NCBI RefSeq assembly: GCF_003058225.1
Contig: NZ_QBUG01000005.1
Location: forward strand, 1 to 64,000
Source of the DNA: Promicromonospora sp. AC04
GTDB taxonomy: Bacteria; Actinomycetota; Actinomycetes; Actinomycetales; Cellulomonadaceae
Direction: 5' to 3'
Length of the DNA stretch: 64,000 nucleotides
The stretch's first letter is position 1. The number at the start of each line of letters is the position of its first letter. The notes below the pieces were generated by a model. That model was not told where the DNA came from. It was given only the letters and a program-made list of their open reading frames with translations, and did not search any database. A program made the translations under genes and the position numbers. Shown one piece after another: positions 8,533-18,750 of this stretch.

Positions 8533-10050
8533 GTGACCGACGTGACCCTCTCCAGCAAGAATCCCACCGCCGTGAAGGCCGAAGCGCTAGTGGTGGCGAC
8601 CGCCCAGACGTCGGACGGCGTAGCCGTCGTGTCCGACCTGCTCCCGACCGACCTGCTGACGCAGCTCGAGACGCTCGCGCCGCAGCTCGGCGTCACCGGC
8701 GCGCGCGACGAGGTCCGCAGGATCCCCGCCGGCTCCAAGCTCGCCGCCGACGTGCTGGTCCTGACCGGCCTGGGTGAGCGCGCCGAGGACGGCACCTTCA
8801 CCACCGAGACCCTGCGCCGCGCCGCGGGCGCCGCGACCCGCGAGCTGGCGGGCCTCAAGTCCGCCGCCATCGCGCTGCCCGCCTCGGACGACGCCGAGAT
8901 CACCGCCGTCACCGAGGGCGCGCTGCTGGGCGCCTACGCCTTCAACCGCTACCGCAGCACCGGCAAGGACGCCGGGAAGGACGCGAAGAACGGCAAGGAC
9001 CCGGTCGCCGCGCTCGAGATCCTCACCCCGCTGCACAAGAACGCGAAGGCCAAGGTCGCCGCCGAGCGCGCAGAGATCGTCGCCGCGGCCGTCCACGCCG
9101 CCCGCGACCTGGTCAACACCGCGCCCAACGAGCTGTACCCGGCCACGTTCGCCGACGCCGCGAAGGCCGCCGCCAAGGACGTGAAGCAGGTCAAGGTGAC
9201 CGTCCTGGACGACAAGCAGCTCGCGTCGGGCGGCTACGGCGGGCTCACCGCCGTCGGGCAGGGCTCGACCCGCGGTCCGCGCCTCGTCAAGGTCGCCTAC
9301 ACGCCGGCCAAGCCGGCCGCGAAGGTCGCGCTCGTGGGCAAGGGCATCACGTTCGACTCGGGCGGCATCTCGATCAAGCCGGCCGCCGGCATGGAGGCCA
9401 TGAAGTCCGACATGGCCGGCGCCGCCGCCGTCCTGTCCACAGTGGTCGCCGCCGCGAAGCTGAACCTGCCGGTCGCCGTGACGGGCTACCTCTGCCTCGC
9501 CGAGAACATGCCGGGCGGCAACGCGCAGCGCCCCGCCGACGTCATCACCATCTACGGCGGCAAGACCGTCGAGGTGCTGAACACCGACGCCGAGGGCCGC
9601 ATCGTCATGGCCGACGGCCTCGTGTCCGCCGTCGAGGACGGCCACGACGTCGTGCTCGACATCGCCACCCTCACCGGCGCTCAGATGGTCGCGCTCGGCA
9701 CCCGCACCTCCGCCGTCATGGGCACCGACGAGGTGCGCGACGAGGTCAAGGCCGCCGCCGACGCCACGGGCGAGCTCTTCTGGCCGATGCCGCTCCCGGA
9801 GGAGCTCAAGTCGAACATCAAGTCCAAGGTGGCCGACGTCGCGAACTCGGGGCCGCGCTGGGGCGGCATGCTCAATGCCGGCCTGTTCCTGAAGACCTTC
9901 GTGGGCGACCACCCGTGGGCCCACCTGGACATCGCCGGCCCGGCCTTCAACGAGGGCGGCGCACACGGCTACACGCCCGGGGGCGGCACCGGCGTGGGCG
10001 TCCGCACCCTGCTGAGCTTCCTCGAGGGCCGAGCTTCCGCGACGAAGTAG
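8533..10050 (+). CDS. pepA: Leucyl aminopeptidase (M17)
   Basis: The protein is 505 residues from GTG 8533; residues upstream of this do not fit the family. M17 peptidases are hexameric di-metal enzymes that release N-terminal amino acids in the cytoplasm. The metal and catalytic blocks are present: VGKGITFDSGGISIKP (Lys and Asp ligands), KSDMAGAAAV, and the signature NTDAEGRIVMADGL. The N-terminal domain has the usual macro-like fold region (AEALVVATAQTSDG). It diverges from the pyrD operon and is followed 33 bp later by an unrelated small gene. Confidence 0.95.
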   Translation: MTDVTLSSKNPTAVKAEALVVATAQTSDGVAVVSDLLPTDLLTQLETLAPQLGVTGARDEVRRIPAGSKLAADVLVLTGLGERAEDGTFTTETLRRAAGAATRELAGLKSAAIALPASDDAEITAVTEGALLGAYAFNRYRSTGKDAGKDAKNGKDPVAALEILTPLHKNAKAKVAAERAEIVAAAVHAARDLVNTAPNELYPATFADAAKAAAKDVKQVKVTVLDDKQLASGGYGGLTAVGQGSTRGPRLVKVAYTPAKPAAKVALVGKGITFDSGGISIKPAAGMEAMKSDMAGAAAVLSTVVAAAKLNLPVAVTGYLCLAENMPGGNAQRPADVITIYGGKTVEVLNTDAEGRIVMADGLVSAVEDGHDVVLDIATLTGAQMVALGTRTSAVMGTDEVRDEVKAAADATGELFWPMPLPEELKSNIKSKVADVANSGPRWGGMLNAGLFLKTFVGDHPWAHLDIAGPAFNEGGAHGYTPGGGTGVGVRTLLSFLEGRASATK

Positions 10051-10082
10051 CCGCAGAAAATACGCGTCTGGGCGACCGGAGA

Positions 10083-10757
10083 ATGACGGAGTTCGAAGAG
10101 AATCTGGTGGCGATGCTGCATGAGCTGAGGGGCGCTCCTGGCATCGAGGTGGACATCGACAAGCAAGGTGATGTCGCCGACGAGTTCGGCGATGCCGAAA
10201 GCGCCTTTCAGCTGGTCGCCGACTGGTTCGGCATGCCCTTGCGTCCGTCGCTGCAGCGCCGCTACATGCGATTCTCGCAATTCTGGTGCCACTGGCGGTA
10301 CAAGGCCGGAGGCATGACCTTCCCCGGCGAGATGCGCATGTCCTATCTGCTTGCCGCCCTGGGCACGCCCACCCCTCCGCTGGGCGGCGCCGGCTCCTCG
10401 ACGTCCGAGCGGCAGCTCTACGAACAGCTGCGAGTTCTGGATGATCGTCCAGAAAGCGGCACGGGAGCCCTTGCGGCCATCAGGCTTCAGCCAAGCGTGG
10501 ACAGCCCGGAGATCTGGTACTACGACCCGGCGCACGGGACCTTCAAGATGGATGTCGACTACTGCCAGTATCTTGACGCGATCCTGGTCACCAAGGGGAC
10601 CTCGGGATGGCAGTACCTCTTCACTGAAGCGCCGCTTGCATCCCGTGAGTTCGTGGGGCCCGTCACCAATCTCAAGTCGATGCTCGAAGTTTTCCCCGAG
10701 GTATTTCCCGCACACGACTACGAGCCACTTCGGCAGCGACTTTTGGAGCGCTTGTAG
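10083..10757 (+). CDS. Uncharacterised protein, possibly SUKH/Smi1-like
   Basis: The product is 224 residues from ATG 10083, preceded by a GGAGA site. The middle region ends in YLDAILVTKGTSGWQYLF, a pattern seen in SUKH/SMI1-KNR4-type proteins, many of which are toxin immunity proteins. The acidic N-terminus (MTEFEENLVAML) and a central aromatic segment (YMRFSQFWCHWRYKAGG) are unassigned. No toxin gene is adjacent, so an orphan immunity protein is possible but unproven. Codon use is somewhat less GC-biased than pepA, which may indicate acquisition. Confidence 0.6.
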   Translation: MTEFEENLVAMLHELRGAPGIEVDIDKQGDVADEFGDAESAFQLVADWFGMPLRPSLQRRYMRFSQFWCHWRYKAGGMTFPGEMRMSYLLAALGTPTPPLGGAGSSTSERQLYEQLRVLDDRPESGTGALAAIRLQPSVDSPEIWYYDPAHGTFKMDVDYCQYLDAILVTKGTSGWQYLFTEAPLASREFVGPVTNLKSMLEVFPEVFPAHDYEPLRQRLLERL

Positions 10758-10818
10758 CTGGATGTCAGGGCATCCCCAAACCCATTCGCTCCGGTCCCTG
10801 TCGAGGCCGCGAGCAGAA

Positions 10819-11172
10819 CTACTTCGGCTTGCGCTGGGCGCTGTTCCAGTCGCGCATCCGCTGGGGGTAGCCGGTGAACCGGACGTTGTACACCGGCACC
10901 CCGAGCTGGTTCGCGATGTCGAACGCGGTGCGCTCGTCGGGCACCCGGCGTCGGGTCCACTCTCCAGTGCTCGCCACGAGCAGGATGGTGCTGGGGATCT
11001 GCGCCGTCGGGGGCTCCACGTAGGCCTCGACACCGACCCGCGACCCGATGAACTCACCGAGGTGCGCCAGGGTCTGACGGCGCGCGTCGTTGCCGCTGGG
11101 GCGCGGTCCGCTGCCGGGGGTGGACCGTCGCTGGAAGAAACGCGCGAGCGAGCTACGGGACTGGCGGGGCAT
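10819..11172 (-). CDS. Conserved actinobacterial protein of unknown function
   Basis: The 117-residue product has a basic, proline-rich N-terminus (PRQSRSSLARFFQRRSTPG). A compact domain follows with EPPTAQIPSTILLVASTGEWTRR and VPDERTAFDIANQLGVPVYNV. Similar proteins are found near lpdA and pepA in related genomes from memory, but no enzyme motif is visible. It diverges from lpdA across about 270 bp. That gap contains the lpdA leader and nothing else I can assign. Confidence 0.7.
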   Translation of the reverse strand: MPRQSRSSLARFFQRRSTPGSGPRPSGNDARRQTLAHLGEFIGSRVGVEAYVEPPTAQIPSTILLVASTGEWTRRRVPDERTAFDIANQLGVPVYNVRFTGYPQRMRDWNSAQRKPK

Positions 11173-11442
11173 GAAAAGAGGGTACTAGCGAGATCCGCGC
11201 CGGCCTAGGCAACCCAGCGCAGATCCAGGGAAACCCACACTCCTGTTACAGGCCGCCCACCAGTCACAGCCCAACTCGCCCGTCAATGTCGCCACGGTCA
11301 CACCCGTCAAGCCGGGTACACGATTGGGGCCACGCCCGCTGAAGTGTCAAGATGGCATGCGGTACCAACTATCTGCACGCAGCCTGCTGGATCGCATGCA
11401 GGGACGCCCGCAGAGTCAACGCAGTCAACGAGGAGCCAGCAC

Positions 11443-12861
11443 GTGCCTACGCATGACAATCCGGCCACGTTCGACGTCGTCGTGCTCGGCGGAGGAAGCG
11501 GCGGCTACGCCACCGCGCTCCGGGCGGCACAGCTGGGTCTGAGCGTGGCCCTCGTGGAAGAGGGCAAGCTGGGCGGCACCTGCCTGCACGTGGGCTGCGT
11601 CCCTACCAAGGCCCTGCTCCACGCGGCCGAGGTGGCCGACGCCGCCGCGCACAGCGCGCAGTTCGGCGTCCGGGCCTCGCTGGACGGCATCGACATGCCC
11701 GGCGTGCTCGCCTACAAGGACTCGGTGGTAGCCGGCCTGTACAAGGGTCTGCAGGGGCTGATCGCCTCCCGGAAGATCACCGTCGTCGAGGGGCACGGCA
11801 CGCTCGCCTCCCCCGGCGTCGTCGAGGTAACCGCCGCGGACGGCGCGAAGAGCAGCTACACCGGCACCCACGTGGTGCTCGCTACCGGCTCGTATGCCCG
11901 GAGCCTGCCCGGCCTGGAGCTCGGCGGCCGCGTCATCACCTCCGACCAGGCCCTCACGCTCGACACGGTGCCCAAGTCGGTCGTCGTGCTCGGCGGCGGC
12001 GTGATCGGCGTCGAGTTCGCGAGCGTCTGGAAGTCCTTCGGCGCCGACGTGCAGATCGTCGAGGCGCTGCCCCACCTCGTCCCGAACGAGGACGTCGCCC
12101 TGTCGAAGGCGCTGGAACGCGCGTTCCGCAAGCGCGGCATCAAGTTCTCCCTGGGCGATCGCTTCGCCCAGGTCAAGCAGTCCGACGACGGCGTCAAGGT
12201 CGAGCTGGAGTCGGGCACCACGTTCGACGCCGAGCTGCTGCTCGTCGCCGTCGGGCGCGGTGCGCGGACCGCCGACCTCGGCTTCGAGGCGGCCGGCGTG
12301 CGCATCGACCGCGGCTTCGTCCTGACCGACGAGCTGCTCCGTACCGGTGTCGCGACGCCGGCCGGCGGGCAGGTCTGGGCCGTCGGCGACATCGTGCCCG
12401 GCCTGCAGCTGGCCCACCGCGGGTTCGCGCAGGGCATCTTCGTGGCCGAGCAGATCGCGGGCCTGACGCCCGCGCCGATCGACGAGGCCGGGATCCCGCG
12501 CGTCACCTACTGCGAGCCCGAGGTGGCGTCCGTCGGCGTCACCGAGGCGCGGGCCGCCGAGCTGTACGGACCGGACCAGGTGGAGACCATCGAGTACAAC
12601 CTCGCGGGCAACGGCAAGAGCAAGATCCTGGGAACCCAGGGCTTCGCGAAGCTGGTGCGCCGCAAGGACGGGCCCGTGGTCGGTATGCACCTGATCGGCT
12701 CGCGGGTGGGCGAGCTGATCGGCGAGGGCCAGCTCATCGTCGGCTGGGAGGCGTTCCCTGAGGACGTCGCCTCGCTCGTCCACGCACATCCCACCCAGAA
12801 CGAGGCACTCGGAGAGGCACACATGGCGCTGGCCGGTAAGCCTCTGCACGCCCACAACTGA
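11443..12861 (+). CDS. lpdA: Dihydrolipoamide dehydrogenase (E3)
   Basis: The 472-residue flavoprotein starts at GTG 11443 behind GAGGAG. It reoxidises dihydrolipoyl groups of 2-oxo acid dehydrogenase complexes with NAD. Visible are the FAD dinucleotide fold [19 protein letters not shown], the redox disulfide [13 protein letters not shown], the NAD fold [17 protein letters not shown], the second FAD block [10 protein letters not shown], and the C-terminal catalytic HAHPTQNE. It lies 29 bp upstream of sucB, forming an E3-E2 operon. That pairing implies service to the 2-oxoglutarate and/or pyruvate complex. Confidence 0.95.
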   Translation: MPTHDNPATFDVVVLGGGSGGYATALRAAQLGLSVALVEEGKLGGTCLHVGCVPTKALLHAAEVADAAAHSAQFGVRASLDGIDMPGVLAYKDSVVAGLYKGLQGLIASRKITVVEGHGTLASPGVVEVTAADGAKSSYTGTHVVLATGSYARSLPGLELGGRVITSDQALTLDTVPKSVVVLGGGVIGVEFASVWKSFGADVQIVEALPHLVPNEDVALSKALERAFRKRGIKFSLGDRFAQVKQSDDGVKVELESGTTFDAELLLVAVGRGARTADLGFEAAGVRIDRGFVLTDELLRTGVATPAGGQVWAVGDIVPGLQLAHRGFAQGIFVAEQIAGLTPAPIDEAGIPRVTYCEPEVASVGVTEARAAELYGPDQVETIEYNLAGNGKSKILGTQGFAKLVRRKDGPVVGMHLIGSRVGELIGEGQLIVGWEAFPEDVASLVHAHPTQNEALGEAHMALAGKPLHAHN

Positions 12862-12890
12862 CCAGAACGAACAAGGAGACCCCACAGGTC

Positions 12891-14714
12891 ATGTCTGAGA
12901 ACGTGCAGCTGCCGGCCCTCGGCGAATCCGTTACCGAGGGCACTGTCACCCGCTGGCTCAAGGCTGTCGGCGACGAGGTCGCCGTCGACGAGCCGCTGCT
13001 CGAGGTGTCGACCGACAAGGTCGACACCGAGATCCCGTCGCCCATCGCGGGCGTCCTCGAGCAGATCCTCGTCCAGGAGGACGACACCGTTGAGGTCGGT
13101 GCCATCCTCGCCGTCATCGGCGACGGCTCAGGTTCGGGTGCCGCCCCGGCCGCGCCCGCCGCCGAGCCGGCCGTCGCCGAGGCGCCCGCCCCCGAGCCGA
13201 CGCCGGAGGTGGCCGGGCCCGCTCCCGCCGAGGCGCCCGCCGCGGAGGAGTCTCCCGCGCCTGCCCCCGCCGCCGCGCTTGCCGAGGCCCCTGCTGCCGG
13301 TGCGGGTACCGAGGTCCCGCTGCCCGCGCTGGGCGAGTCGGTCACCGAAGGCACCGTGACGCGCTGGCTCAAGGAGGTCGGCGACGAGGTCGCCGTCGAC
13401 GAGCCGCTGCTCGAGGTATCGACCGACAAGGTCGACACCGAGATCCCGTCGCCCGTCGCGGGGACGCTCCAGGAGATCCTGGTCAAGGAGGACGAGACCG
13501 TCGAGGTCGGCGCCATCCTGGCCCGCGTCGGTTCCGGCGCCGCCGCTCCGGCCGCTGCCCCGGCCCCCGCCGCTCCGGCGCCGGCTCCTGTCGCCGAGGC
13601 TGCTGCTCCGGCGCCGGCACCGGCGGCTCCCGCCCCGGCTGCACCTGCTCCGGCACCCGCGCCTGCCCCGGTCGCGCCGGCACCTGCCCCGGCCCCGGTC
13701 GCCGCGGCAGCCGCCGCACCCGCGGCTCCGGCACCCGCGCCCGCCGCCGCACCGGTGTCGGCCGGCCGCACCATCGGCTCCTACCTGACCCCGCTCGTGC
13801 GCAAGCTCGCCGCGGAGAAGGGCGTCGACGTCGCCGAGGTGAAGGGCACCGGCGTCGGCGGCCGGATCCGCAAGGAGGACGTGCTCGCCGCGGCCGAGGC
13901 CAAGGCCGCTCCGGCTCCCTCCGCACCTGCGGCGACGGCTGCCCCGGCGGCGACCGCGCCGTCGGCCCCGGCCAAGCTCGAGGTGTCGCCGCTGCGTGGC
14001 ACCACCGAGAAGATGTCGCGCCTGCGCAAGATCGTCGCCGAGCGGATGCTCGAGGCGGTACAGACGCAGGCCCAGCTGACCACGGTCATGGAGGTCGACG
14101 TCACCCGCGTCGCGCAGCTGCGGGCCAAGGCCAAGGCGTCGTTCGCCGCGCGCGAGGGCGCCAAGCTGACGTTCCTGCCGTTCTTCACGCTGGCCGCCGT
14201 CGAGGCGCTCAAGGCGTACCCGAAGATCAACGCCACCATCGACACCGAGAAGGGCGAGATCACCTATCACGCCTCGGAGAACGTCGGCATCGCCGTCGAC
14301 ACCGAGCGTGGCCTCGTGGTCCCGGTCATCAAGAACGCGGGCGACCTGAACCTGGCCGGCATCGCGCGGCAGATCCAGGACCTGGGTGCCCGCACGCGGG
14401 GCAACAAGGTGGGTCCCGACGAGCTGTCGGGCTCGACGTTCAACATCACGAACACGGGCTCGGGCGGCTCCCTCATGGACACGCCGATCGTCCCGGTCGG
14501 CCACGCGGCCATCCTGGGCACGGGCACCATCACGAAGCGCCCCGTCGTCGTGACCGACGCCGACGGCAACGAGAGCATCGCGGTGCGCTCGATGGCGTAC
14601 ATCTTCCTGTCCTACGACCACCGCCTGGTCGACGGCGCGGATGCCGCCCGCTTCCTCACCGCCATCAAGAACCGGGTCGAGGAGGGCGCGTTCGAGTCGG
14701 AGGTCGGTCTCTGA
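12891..14714 (+). CDS. sucB: 2-oxo acid dehydrogenase E2 (dihydrolipoamide succinyl/acyltransferase), two lipoyl domains
   Basis: The 607-residue E2 core component has this domain order: lipoyl 1 (residues about 3-78, lipoyl-Lys43 in [10 protein letters not shown]), an Ala/Pro linker, lipoyl 2 (about 140-215, Lys180 in the same sequence), a long Ala/Pro-rich linker, a peripheral-subunit-binding domain (about 296-335, [11 protein letters not shown]), and the catalytic acyltransferase domain ending in the active-site [19 protein letters not shown] precedes ATG 12891. The two lipoyl domains are almost identical at DNA level, indicating a recent internal duplication or gene conversion. Actinobacterial annotation calls this sucB, but the pyruvate E2 role is equally possible. 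Confidence 0.93.
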   Translation: MSENVQLPALGESVTEGTVTRWLKAVGDEVAVDEPLLEVSTDKVDTEIPSPIAGVLEQILVQEDDTVEVGAILAVIGDGSGSGAAPAAPAAEPAVAEAPAPEPTPEVAGPAPAEAPAAEESPAPAPAAALAEAPAAGAGTEVPLPALGESVTEGTVTRWLKEVGDEVAVDEPLLEVSTDKVDTEIPSPVAGTLQEILVKEDETVEVGAILARVGSGAAAPAAAPAPAAPAPAPVAEAAAPAPAPAAPAPAAPAPAPAPAPVAPAPAPAPVAAAAAAPAAPAPAPAAAPVSAGRTIGSYLTPLVRKLAAEKGVDVAEVKGTGVGGRIRKEDVLAAAEAKAAPAPSAPAATAAPAATAPSAPAKLEVSPLRGTTEKMSRLRKIVAERMLEAVQTQAQLTTVMEVDVTRVAQLRAKAKASFAAREGAKLTFLPFFTLAAVEALKAYPKINATIDTEKGEITYHASENVGIAVDTERGLVVPVIKNAGDLNLAGIARQIQDLGARTRGNKVGPDELSGSTFNITNTGSGGSLMDTPIVPVGHAAILGTGTITKRPVVVTDADGNESIAVRSMAYIFLSYDHRLVDGADAARFLTAIKNRVEEGAFESEVGL

Positions 14715-14782
14715 CGGAGACCCTCGGGTCCGCCGGCTAGCGCCGACCGGAGCTTCGAGCACTTAGCGTCGAGCAGTTGGCT

Positions 14783-14812
14783 GTGGCCGGTTCCGGGTTC
14801 GGGACCGGCCAC
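14783..14812 (+). terminator. Terminator-like hairpin after lpdA-sucB
   Basis: Arms 14783-14794 (GTGGCCGGTTCC) and 14801-14812 (GGGACCGGCCAC) pair over 12 bp with one G-T wobble around a 6-nt loop. It lies 69 bp after the sucB stop. No T-tract follows. Confidence 0.65.
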
Positions 14813-14845
14813 TGTCGTATGCCGGCTCGCAGGTCCGGCGCTCAG

Positions 14846-14920
14846 GTCCTGCAGGCACGTCCTGCAGGCACGTCCTGCAGGCACGTCCGGCGGGCACGTC
14901 CGGCGGGCACGTCCGGCGGG
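14846..14920. repeat. 13-bp tandem repeat, nearly six units
   Basis: Three units of GTCCTGCAGGCAC are followed by nearly three of GTCCGGCGGGCAC, in perfect 13-bp register. The array lies between the sucB terminator and the epimerase start. The unit length gives no reading frame across it, so it is non-coding. The array ends 35 bp before ATG 14956. Confidence 0.85.
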
Positions 14921-14955
14921 CCGCACCCGCGCCGGGCACGCTGTAGGTTCGCCGC

Positions 14956-15888
14956 ATGGACGTAGTGGTGGCCGGCTCGCACGGTCTCATCGGCTCCGCG
15001 CTGGTCGCGGACCTCGTCGCCGGCGGCCACGGCGTGCGGCGCCTGGTGCGCCGCGGCGCCGCGCCGTCCGACGGCGCCCGCGCGGCCCACGAGGACCCCG
15101 CCGAGGCCGGTGTCCGGGACGTGCAGTGGGACCCGCGGACCGGCGAGCTGGACGCGGCCACCCTGGAGGGCGCGGACGCCGTCGTGAACCTGGCCGGTGC
15201 CGGGATCGGCGACCATCGCTGGACCCGGGCCTACAAGCAGACCCTCCTCGGCTCGCGCACCACCACCACGAGCCTGCTCGCCCGCACCATCGCCCGGCTC
15301 GACACCCCGCCCGTGCTGGTCAACAGCTCAGCGATCGGGGCGTACGGGAACCGCGGGGACGAGGTGCTCACCGAGGCGTCGGAGCGCGGGGACGACTTTC
15401 TTGCGGACCTGGTCAAGGCGTGGGAGAACGCCACCGCGCCCGCCGCCGAGGCGGGGGCCCGCGTCGTCTGGCTGCGCAACGGCTTGGTGCTGGCGCCGTC
15501 GGGCGGCGCGCTCGGCAAGCTGCTGCCGCTGCTGCGCCTCGGCGTCGGCGGGCCGCTCGGCAGCGGCCGCCAGTGGTGGAGCTGGATCACCCTGGCCGAC
15601 GAGGTCGCGGCGATCCGGCACGTCATCGACACGGACGTCCGCGGCCCCGTCAACGCCGTGGCCCCCGAGCCCACCACGAACCGGGCCCTGACCCGCGCGC
15701 TGGCGGAGGCCCTGCACCGGCCGGCGGCCCTCGCGGTGCCCCGGTTCGCGCTACGGATCGCCGTCGGACAGTTCGCCGGCGACCTCGTGGCCTCCCAGCG
15801 GGTAGTGCCCGCCGTGCTGAACCGGACGGGCTTCACCTGGACGCACGCGAGCCCTGAGGACGCCGCCCGCTGGGTCGTGGAGCGCTGA
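14956..15888 (+). CDS. TIGR01777-family NAD-dependent epimerase/dehydratase
   Basis: The 310-residue protein has an extended SDR fold. The N-terminal Rossmann motif is VVVAGSHGLIGSALVADL. Further blocks are the family-typical VNLAGAGIGDHRWT, SSAIGAYGNRGDE, and the DUF1731-like C-terminus (LGSGRQWWSWITLADEVAAI). This family is conserved in bacteria without a proven substrate. In Actinobacteria it often sits near sucB/lipB, as here. Its stop is 6 bp from the convergent pseudokinase stop. Confidence 0.88.
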   Translation: MDVVVAGSHGLIGSALVADLVAGGHGVRRLVRRGAAPSDGARAAHEDPAEAGVRDVQWDPRTGELDAATLEGADAVVNLAGAGIGDHRWTRAYKQTLLGSRTTTTSLLARTIARLDTPPVLVNSSAIGAYGNRGDEVLTEASERGDDFLADLVKAWENATAPAAEAGARVVWLRNGLVLAPSGGALGKLLPLLRLGVGGPLGSGRQWWSWITLADEVAAIRHVIDTDVRGPVNAVAPEPTTNRALTRALAEALHRPAALAVPRFALRIAVGQFAGDLVASQRVVPAVLNRTGFTWTHASPEDAARWVVER

Positions 15889-15894
15889 GCGGGG

Positions 15895-17361
15895 TCAGCG
15901 CACCTCGCTGACCCGCCAGCCACCCGGCGTCCACACCAGCGTCAGGTCGGCCGACTCCTGCGATGCGGGTACCGCCGTCTCACCGCTGTCGGACACCTGC
16001 ATGTGCGCCGTGATCGTGTACTGGATCCGGACCACCGCCTCGATGAGCACCTTCCCGGCGGGCTGCTCCCCTTCGGTGGCCACCGTCTCGGACGTGCTGC
16101 TGCGCGACGTCGTGGTCGCGCTGTGCAGGTCCGACGCGGCACCGGGGCCCACCGTCACGAGCTTTGTCGACTGCACCTCGGCGGACGCGCCGACCACCTG
16201 TGCCTTGTTCTGCTTGAGCTCGTCGAGGACCTGCTGGTCGGCCAGGTAGGCCGGCGAGCCCTCGACGTTGACCGTGCTGATGTCGGACACGGCGCCCGCC
16301 AGCAGGGCGAGGCGGCGCTCGGTGAGCTCGACCGCCGCACCGGCCGGGTCCTTGGCGTTGGCGATCGGGCTGATGCCGCCCCAGGCCTGTGCCGAGGCCT
16401 CCGGCGACGGCGCCGCGACCGCCGGCTCCTCGCCGCCGAACACCTCGGGCAGGGCCGTCACCCCCACCGTGATCCCAGCTACGAGCCCGGCCGCGATCAT
16501 GGCCGTCGCGAACACGGAGCCGGAGGTGACCCGTGGCCGAGCGGCCGTCTCGCCAGGCCGCGTCGTCCCGCCGGGGCGGCCCGTGACGGGCATCGTCGCC
16601 CGACGCCGCGCCGTCGCCGCCCAGGACCTGGCGTCCACCGCCGCGATCGAGCCGGTGAGGGTCTTGGCCGCGGAGCGCCAGGCCGACGGCGTGTGGGCGC
16701 CGAGCGGCACGTGGCCCGCGATCGGGACCGGGCCGCTGAGAGCCGCAGAGACCAGCGCCGAACCGTGCGGGAGCCGGACGGGCTCGGGCTGCACGGCGTC
16801 GTGCGCGAGCGCCGCGAGCGTGCCCGGCTCGGGCCGGTCGCGCGGGTCCTCCGCGCGGGCGCGGGCCAGCACGGCCCGCAGCGCCTCGTCGGCCGCGGAG
16901 TTCAGGCTGGGGCCGGGGAAGCCCAGCACCGACTCCACGAGCGTGGCCAGAGACGTGACGTCGACCGGGTCGTCGCTGTGGTCCGGGAGCGTCACACGCG
17001 GCCGCAGCATCGCGCTGCCGTCGGTACGCAGGAGCACGTCCGTCGGCCGGACGCCGCCGTGGACGAGGCCCACGCTGTGCAGCGCGGCGAGCGCCTGCGC
17101 GATCGCGACAGTGATCCCCGACCCCTCGGCGGCGGTCAGGGGTCCCCGCGAGCCGACGGCGGTCGGCAGGTCGACCGCCCCCGTCCGCGACAGCCGGACG
17201 TCGAGGTTGTCCGGGCCGTTCGGGGAGATCGCGATGAGCGGCACGAGGTGTGGGTGGTCAAGTGTCGCGAGGGTGTCCAGTCGGCGCACCAGGAGGTCCC
17301 GTGCCGCGGCCTCGGTGGGGACGGCTACGCGGACCAGTTCCGCGGATTCGATGTAGTGCAC
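15895..17361 (-). CDS. Membrane-anchored pseudokinase (Ser/Thr kinase-like)
   Basis: The 488-residue protein starts with GTG 17361. Residues 1-200 follow a kinase lobe layout (HPHLVPLIAI, then AIAQALAALHSVGLVHGGVRPTDVLL). The catalytic HRD-Asp is replaced (HGG at 101-103), no VAIK lysine is present, and no DFG is visible. It should therefore be catalytically dead. A basic linker leads to one transmembrane segment at about 285-305. An extracellular domain of about 180 residues ends in an NTF2-like pattern (LTLVWTPGGWRVSEV). It may scaffold or regulate envelope proteins, like actinobacterial pseudokinases of the MviN-associated type; that is inference. Confidence 0.8.
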   Translation of the reverse strand: MHYIESAELVRVAVPTEAAARDLLVRRLDTLATLDHPHLVPLIAISPNGPDNLDVRLSRTGAVDLPTAVGSRGPLTAAEGSGITVAIAQALAALHSVGLVHGGVRPTDVLLRTDGSAMLRPRVTLPDHSDDPVDVTSLATLVESVLGFPGPSLNSAADEALRAVLARARAEDPRDRPEPGTLAALAHDAVQPEPVRLPHGSALVSAALSGPVPIAGHVPLGAHTPSAWRSAAKTLTGSIAAVDARSWAATARRRATMPVTGRPGGTTRPGETAARPRVTSGSVFATAMIAAGLVAGITVGVTALPEVFGGEEPAVAAPSPEASAQAWGGISPIANAKDPAGAAVELTERRLALLAGAVSDISTVNVEGSPAYLADQQVLDELKQNKAQVVGASAEVQSTKLVTVGPGAASDLHSATTTSRSSTSETVATEGEQPAGKVLIEAVVRIQYTITAHMQVSDSGETAVPASQESADLTLVWTPGGWRVSEVR

Positions 17362-17493
17362 CCGTTCATGAGAACCCCGTCGTTCGGAGCCCGCCCTTTA
17401 TCCACAGGATTTGCCGAATCAAACAGCCTGTGGGTGAAGCCGCGAATGCATGGATCAAACCTGGACCGGGCCCGGCGGGGCGCCTCCGGCGAC

Positions 17494-18582
17494 TCACACG
17501 TCGATGAGGCGCCCCTCCTTGGCCGAGACCCGGGCCGCGTCCAGGACCTCCGCGGTCCGGACGGCGTCGGCGGGGTCCACGGGTACCTCGGCCTCACCCG
17601 CGAGCCAGTCGGCGACGGCGGTGTAGAAGTCCGCGTGCCCGCCGCGGGGCTGCGGCACGGCCGTTCGCTCCCGGCCGCGCACGAGCCAGCCGTGGGTGCC
17701 CTCGGGCTGTTCGCCGTCGAGCACGTCGAAGGGTGAGGCGTCACCCTCGAAGGAGTTGACGAGGTATGCGCCGCCGTCCCCGAGGACGCGCGTGCGCGGG
17801 CCGGGCGCGCCGACGAGGGAACCGGCCCACAGCCGGGAGACCACGCCCTTGGCGGGCGGCTCGACCCCGAACAGGACGTCGGCCGCGGCGGTCCGCCCCG
17901 GGACCGCTCCCGGCTTGCTGCCCGGCGCCGCGTGGTGCAGCACGAGGAACACGTCGTCCTCGGTGGGGGTCGAGAGCGCGCGCGTCTCCGCGTACACGGA
18001 GACGACCGGGCCGAACAGCTGGGTCGCCGAGTCGACGAGGTGCGGGCCGAGGTCGAGCAGGAGCCCGCCGCCGAGGACGTCGTTCTCCTTCCACCGCTGC
18101 TGCGGCTTGGGCCGCCAGCGCTCCCAGTGCCGCTCGAAGGTGTGCACCTTGCCGAGGTCGCCCCGCTCCAGCAGGGCCGCGAGGGTCAGCTGCTCCGGGT
18201 CCCAGCGCCGGTTCTGGAACACGGTGAACGGCGTGCCCGACGACGACGCCGCGCTCACCACCCGCCGTGCCTCCGCCGCCGTGGTGGCTATGGGCTTGTC
18301 CAGCACGAAGGGCTTGCCCGCCACGGAGACGGCGTTGGCGTGCTCGGCGTGCAGCGACGACGGGCTGGCGATGACCACCAGGTCGTAGAGACCGGTCTCG
18401 GCGAGCATCGACGGGAGGTCGTTGAACAGCCGTGCACCCGGCCAGTCGCCGGCCGCCTGGACCCGCCGTCCCGAGTCGCGCGCGACGACCGCTGTTACCG
18501 CCATTCCCGCTGCTCGCACCAGGCGGGCGTGAATTTGCCTGCCCGCACCTCCGTAGCCGACAATCCCGATCCGAAGAGCCAT
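17494..18582 (-). CDS. Gfo/Idh/MocA-family oxidoreductase
   Basis: The 362-residue protein has an N-terminal NAD(P) Rossmann fold (IGIVGYGGAGRQIHARLV), the family hallmark EKP variant LDKPIATT near residues 95-102, and the C-terminal alpha/beta substrate domain with LLDLGPHLVDSATQLFG. The family oxidises sugars or related polyols in the cytoplasm; the substrate is not evident. ATG 18582 is used. The gene diverges from the HNH gene across about 170 bp. Confidence 0.9.
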   Translation of the reverse strand: MALRIGIVGYGGAGRQIHARLVRAAGMAVTAVVARDSGRRVQAAGDWPGARLFNDLPSMLAETGLYDLVVIASPSSLHAEHANAVSVAGKPFVLDKPIATTAAEARRVVSAASSSGTPFTVFQNRRWDPEQLTLAALLERGDLGKVHTFERHWERWRPKPQQRWKENDVLGGGLLLDLGPHLVDSATQLFGPVVSVYAETRALSTPTEDDVFLVLHHAAPGSKPGAVPGRTAAADVLFGVEPPAKGVVSRLWAGSLVGAPGPRTRVLGDGGAYLVNSFEGDASPFDVLDGEQPEGTHGWLVRGRERTAVPQPRGGHADFYTAVADWLAGEAEVPVDPADAVRTAEVLDAARVSAKEGRLIDV

Positions 18583-18750
18583 GGCCCCATCGTGCCCCGC
18601 GGGACGCGGCAACGCGAGATCACTGGTCAGCGGCTCAAGCCCCGTAACACAACTCTGGCAGACTGGGGCAAGACGTACGTTTCGCACGTTTTTACTCTTG
18701 TCCGGCCATCTGCGGCCCGGACAAAACCGGCCGACAGAATGAGGGGGCTC

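Noticed and set aside
14846-14920. CRISPR array
   Set aside because: Units are 13 bp and contiguous with no spacers. None of the other tandem arrays has spacers either, and no cas genes are present.
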